Shown one piece after another: positions 60,704-64,000 of a DNA stretch of 64,000 bases. A program made the position numbers and the translations under genes. Origin of the DNA: Verrucomicrobiota bacterium (GTDB lineage Bacteria > Verrucomicrobiota > Verrucomicrobiia > Opitutales > Opitutaceae); contig JADKHC010000007.1 of the NCBI GenBank assembly GCA_016721945.1, positions 1 to 64,000 of the forward strand. Reading direction: 5' to 3'. Positions within the stretch are counted from its first letter, which is position 1. Each line of letters begins with the position of its first letter. The notes under the pieces were generated by a model. It was not told where the DNA came from. It saw nothing but the letters and a program-made list of their open reading frames with translations, and did not search any database.

Positions 60704-61756
60704 ATGAGTGACGAGCAGCCACAGCCCTCACTTCGGCTTAAGCCACGTTCTGCCCCAGCGACTACACCTCCGCCGGACGCCGCTGCATCTGGGCCCGATT
60801 CACCGGTCCAACCGCCTGACGCATCGTCAGCTTCCGACGCCGCGCTCAATGACCCGATGCGCCTGCGGCTAAAACCCAAGACTCCCCCGCCAGAAGGTTC
60901 CCCGGCTGATACCTCGGGTGTTACGTTTGCGACCCCGCAGCCTTTCTCTACCGCACCGATGCCGGCTGCCGAAGTTACGCCCGCGCCGACTGCAGCAGAG
61001 CCCACTCCTCCATTGCCGCCGATCGAGGCATACGTTCCTCCACCACAGCCGGTTGCTCCCGCGGCTCCCTTTGTTGCAACCCCGAGCAACCTAGATAAAA
61101 CGCCGACCACGCCTGGTCGCTCCGAAAAAGCGCAGCATGCCTATAAAGCCGACAAGTGGTTGGCGGCGGTTGTTATCTTCGTGCTCGTCTTAGCGGGCGC
61201 GATCTACGGTGTGCGCTACTTGATGAAGGCCAATCCGAAGCCGAAATCGGCGGCCCGGGCCTCGGCTTCCACCGAATCCAAACCTGCTTCGCCCGAGCAA
61301 ACTCCCGCTGCGTCCGGACAATCGCGCCTCGTCGAGAAACCGACCTCCTCTGCGGGCAAAGCCGTGGCCAAGGTGCGCGATCTCGTTGCCTCTCGTGAGA
61401 AGTTCGACAAGGAGCAAGGCGTCGAGCATGTCCTCGCCGATACGCCCGACGCTGTGCCTGCGAACCCGTCGGCCAACGTCGTAAGTATTGTGCAGCCAGC
61501 GAAACCTGAGCCCGCGCCAGAGCCCGAACTGCCACCGATCCCTCCGAGCGATGCCTTCCGGCAATTCGTGATCAGCATGCGGGTGAACGGCGTCTTCCAA
61601 GGCGAAAATGCCCGCGCCATGATCAACGGTAAAATGTATCAACTCGGCGACATCGTGGACACCCGGCTCGGCATCACGTTTTTCAAAATCGACGTTGAAA
61701 ATAAGCAACTCATCTTCCGCGACGAGAACACCGCCATCATGCCGCGCCGGTACTGA
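60704..61756 (+). CDS. Pro-rich single-TM protein with GspC/PilP-like C-terminus
   Basis: 350 residues. Cytoplasmic first 140 residues are Pro/Ala-rich, with two basic words SLRLKPR and LRLKPK. One TM helix is at about 147-168 (WLAAVVIFVLVLAGAIYGVR). A long low-complexity linker follows, then a compact C-terminal domain of about 65 residues: FVISMRVNGVFQGENARAMI and NGKMYQLGDIVDTRLGITFF. That end resembles the homology region of GspC or PilP, which ties the inner-membrane platform to the secretin. The T2SS block lacks gspC, so this is a candidate. It could also be a flagellum- or envelope-related protein. Confidence 0.5.
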   Translation: MSDEQPQPSLRLKPRSAPATTPPPDAAASGPDSPVQPPDASSASDAALNDPMRLRLKPKTPPPEGSPADTSGVTFATPQPFSTAPMPAAEVTPAPTAAEPTPPLPPIEAYVPPPQPVAPAAPFVATPSNLDKTPTTPGRSEKAQHAYKADKWLAAVVIFVLVLAGAIYGVRYLMKANPKPKSAARASASTESKPASPEQTPAASGQSRLVEKPTSSAGKAVAKVRDLVASREKFDKEQGVEHVLADTPDAVPANPSANVVSIVQPAKPEPAPEPELPPIPPSDAFRQFVISMRVNGVFQGENARAMINGKMYQLGDIVDTRLGITFFKIDVENKQLIFRDENTAIMPRRY

Positions 61757-61773
61757 GGCTGAGGAGCTCTGCG

Positions 61774-61804
61774 GGTGGAGCCCGTTGTCCCTAACGGGCT
61801 GGTT
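61774..61804. repeat. GGTGGAGCCCG hairpin repeat, single copy
   Basis: GGTGGAG then AGCCCGTT / AACGGGCT stem (61779-61786, 61793-61800) and GGTT. Matches the paired copies at 39634-39710. Again between convergent genes. Confidence 0.75.
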
Positions 61805-61863
61805 CGGCCCGCGCTTTTTTCTTTCTCGTTCTCTTTATCTTTCTCTCCGACTCCAGCGCGCAG

Positions 61864-62967
61864 CTACCACCGCTCGACCGGCCCCTTCGGAACAGCGATG
61901 GCGTTTGGTTCGGCTTCGCCCGGTGCGCGCATGAAGGACGCCACCATCGGTGCGGGCTCAAAGCGCGGCAGCAGCTCGCCGCGCTCATCGCAGAACTGTT
62001 TCCGCCATTCTACGTACGTCGTGATCGTCGACTCGAACTCCGCGCGCTTCGTGATTTTCACGATGAGTCTCTTAAACTCGATTGCTGGTCCGAAGCGCTT
62101 CGCGTACCACGGCGCGATTTTGCGAAACATGCGGCAGCCGTGTTCCTCGCCGAAGATTTCAATGGTCAGATCGAAATGTCGCCGCATCACGCGCAGGCGC
62201 TCTGCGAACGTCGGCTCCGGCGGAAGTTTGCCGGTACGCAATAGTTCGTCGGTGCGCTTAAAAATCCACGGATCGTAAAACGCGCCGCGCCCCACGCTCA
62301 CGCCTGCGCAGCCTGTTTCATCGATCATCTTTTTGGCGGATTCCGGCGTCGTCACGTCACCATTGCCGATCACGGGAATCGTTTTCACCGCCTGCACCAC
62401 CGCGCGGATACCCGCGAGATTGACCGTACCGCTGAAGCCCTGCGCGCGTGTCCGGCCGTGGACGAAGATCGTAGCTATGCCTGTGTCTTCGAGCACACGC
62501 GCCAGATCAAGCACGGTTAAGTTTTCATCGTCCCAGCCGAGGCGCATTTTCGCCGTCACGGGGATTTTCACGGCTTCGATCATGCCGCGGGCGAGGGCAG
62601 CAGTTTTTTTGAGCTCGGTCATCATCGCCGCGCCGCCGCCGATCCCGACGACTTTTTTCACCGGGCAGCCCATGTTGATGTCGACCGAGGTCGCGCCCAG
62701 TTGCTCGCAGATTTTGGCCGCGTCGCGCATCTCTTCGGGTACCGAACCGAAAAGCTGGATCGCCATCGGCCGGTCGGCCGGGCTGGATTGCACGAGTTGC
62801 AGGGCCTTGGGATTGCGCTCGATCAGCGAACGCGCGTTGACGAGATCGGTCGTGGCCCAGCCGAGTCCGCCGAGTTCACGCAGCGTCAACCGCATGGGCA
62901 GGTTGGTATAACCAGCCAATGGCGACAAAAACAACGGCGAATTCAACTCACACGATCCGATGCGCAT
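61864..62967 (-). CDS. dus: tRNA dihydrouridine synthase
   Basis: 367 residues from ATG 62967 (a TTG 36 nt upstream is less likely). Flavin-binding start LFLSPLAGYTNLPMRLTLRE, the SVDINMGCPVKKVV motif with the catalytic Cys, KMRLGWDDENLTVLDLA, FVHGRTRAQGFSG and VIGNGDVTTPESAKKM. It reduces uridine in tRNA D-loops with FMN and NADPH. C-terminal helical domain is present. DusA, B and C are not separated here; DusB-like by motif NMGCPVKKV. Confidence 0.93.
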   Translation of the reverse strand: MRIGSCELNSPLFLSPLAGYTNLPMRLTLRELGGLGWATTDLVNARSLIERNPKALQLVQSSPADRPMAIQLFGSVPEEMRDAAKICEQLGATSVDINMGCPVKKVVGIGGGAAMMTELKKTAALARGMIEAVKIPVTAKMRLGWDDENLTVLDLARVLEDTGIATIFVHGRTRAQGFSGTVNLAGIRAVVQAVKTIPVIGNGDVTTPESAKKMIDETGCAGVSVGRGAFYDPWIFKRTDELLRTGKLPPEPTFAERLRVMRRHFDLTIEIFGEEHGCRMFRKIAPWYAKRFGPAIEFKRLIVKITKRAEFESTITTYVEWRKQFCDERGELLPRFEPAPMVASFMRAPGEAEPNAIAVPKGPVERW

Positions 62968-63432
62968 CGTCGACAACGTGGTTGGCCCGCATGGCTGTGG
63001 CAAGGATTGGACGCCTGACGCGCGGGATATTCCGATCCTTCGTCTCGGCGGGTGGCCTGACTCCAGACTGTGCAGGTTTATATTATTACTAGGTTTCAGA
63101 GCGGTTTAACTGTAGCCGTTCGAGGTAGGGCGGGACCGCTGGGCGCGCCGCTCCGAATACCCGGCGCGTTCCCCGCAGGAAACGAGCCTCTTGAATGCTG
63201 TTTTCTCTCGCATCATGTCTATAACTGGAGGTTGTTGGATCCGAAGACCAAACGCCTTTGAACACCGACGTGCTAATATTTATACGAACCGAAAGACCGA
63301 ACCAAGGAGTTGGTTTATTAGTCCTACAATTACTCGCTTCACAAACATAGACGAGTAGTGTTTAACGGTGACCGGCGATATTTATCAACAAGAAGATCAA
63401 CTGAGAGGTCTATAACCATTCATTATTGCGCC
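62968..63432. other. Gene-free gap with composition change
   Basis: 465 nt. Around 63126-63160 is a GTAGGGCGGGACCGCTGGGC word with partly palindromic ends, similar in style to the other intergenic repeats. From about 63200 on, AT content rises. No gene or RNA recognised. Confidence 0.45.
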
Positions 63433-64000
63433 ATGCAAAAGGAAATAACAGCCGGAGAAGCCCTGAAAATTTTCAACAAACATGCAGAAGATCCAGAGTT
63501 CTTCGAAAGAATTTTGCATTTCCAGTCCGATCGCCAGGCCTTCGGCACCAGTTTGTTTTTTGGCGCTCTGCCACTGATTCAATTTTTCCAATATGGATTC
63601 ACGGAATTTGGTCCATTGCGCGGTCCGAGTGCTGATGGCAAAAACTACTCGATAGCTCAGCTAGATGAATATAACCGTCCGATTGTATTTTCCTCATTTA
63701 ATGACGAGGGAGTATGCCGATACGGGGGAGTAATCCATTACTTCGGAGAGGGGAGTTGGATCTCCATCGAGGGCGATCTAGAGCTCCGAAAAATTTGTGG
63801 TGGCGCCGGAGTCTTCTCCATGCATGCGAAACATCCGGGGCGGGCTTTTACATTTTACAGAGCAGATAAAGCGGTTGATGAATATAATTACATATTCAAT
63901 CAAAACCTTTGCGAGAGAATCGCAGTAAATCGTTACCAGGGCTCCCCGTTAAAACTGGAAAGCGAATTTGAATACATCTTCAAATACGATAAGTTCAAAA
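63433..64000 (+). CDS. Unknown protein, 3' end beyond the window
   Basis: ATG at 63433 opens 189 codons with no stop before the end. It begins MQKEITAGEALKIFNKHAED and later reads FGTSLFFGALPLIQFFQYGF, YGGVIHYFGEGSWISIEGDL and AKHPGRAFTFYRADKAVDEY. Codons favour A/T in the third position, unlike the neighbours, suggesting recent acquisition. No family recognised and no signal peptide. The stretch is coherent enough to be a real gene. Confidence 0.6.
   Translation, partial: MQKEITAGEALKIFNKHAEDPEFFERILHFQSDRQAFGTSLFFGALPLIQFFQYGFTEFGPLRGPSADGKNYSIAQLDEYNRPIVFSSFNDEGVCRYGGVIHYFGEGSWISIEGDLELRKICGGAGVFSMHAKHPGRAFTFYRADKAVDEYNYIFNQNLCERIAVNRYQGSPLKLESEFEYIFKYDKFK

Noticed and set aside
1..64000. 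CRISPR arrays, prophage, rRNA or ordinary tRNA genes
   Set aside because: No regularly spaced direct repeats, phage structural genes, rRNA stretches or tRNA-like T-arms other than that of tmRNA were seen.

Overview
The window is high-GC, gene-dense bacterial chromosome. It most likely comes from a Verrucomicrobiota member of the Opitutales/Opitutaceae type. That placement is inferred from gene content: secreted plant-polysaccharide glycosidases (GH51, GH43, GH97, GH95), a reduced Gram-negative type II secretion (T2SS) locus, a Gram-negative flagellum with P- and L-rings and a FliW-CsrA pair, and many palindromic intergenic repeats. No rRNA or other species-level marker is present.

Layout. 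1-7926: glycosidase run in the order GH51, GH43, GH97, GH95; the first two are broken by indels. 7967-11579: D-lactate dehydrogenase (-), a 203-bp G/C-only tract that interrupts something, a HipB/HipA pair, and tmRNA (-). 11778-20145: a hypothetical gene, malate dehydrogenase, then TetR followed by a TolC/HlyD/RND tripartite efflux operon with a clear operator. 20162-25780: DAHP synthase with a possible attenuator, YgfZ, galactokinase, prepilin peptidase and shikimate dehydrogenase. 26052-37416: T2SS in two convergent blocks, pseudopilins and inner-membrane platform proteins on + (gspG to gspM) and gspD-E-F on -. 37582-45054: chorismate synthase, a CobW-like P-loop protein, STAS, SGNH hydrolase, a GIDE-LemA fusion, an RluA-type pseudouridine synthase, a glutamine amidotransferase and a CPBP protease-like protein. 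45114-47613: polyprenyl diphosphate synthase, ECF sigma factor and a likely anti-sigma partner. 48069-60262: flagellar block fliA, motA (frameshifted), motB, a small Cys protein, then flgF-G-A-H-I-J-N-K-L, fliW, csrA and flagellin in one tight run. 60296-64000: a lipoprotein, a Pro-rich membrane protein with a GspC-like tail, a tRNA dihydrouridine synthase, and an AT-richer unknown gene that runs off the end.

How the parts relate. Prepilin peptidase, pseudopilins and GspD/E/F would form one export machine, and the signal-peptide glycosidases are plausible cargo. aroG, aroE and aroC belong to the shikimate pathway but are scattered. The flagellar genes look like a late rod/ring/hook-filament operon with its own sigma factor (FliA) and the FliW-CsrA feedback pair beside flagellin. 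Intergenic regions, especially between convergent genes, are filled with several palindromic repeat families.

Sequence quality caveat. Indels in homopolymer runs break GH43 and motA, the first ~400 bp switches reading frame repeatedly within recognisable GH51 motifs, and 9218-9420 is an implausible run of G and C. These look more like assembly error than biology, so the broken genes should be checked against reads.
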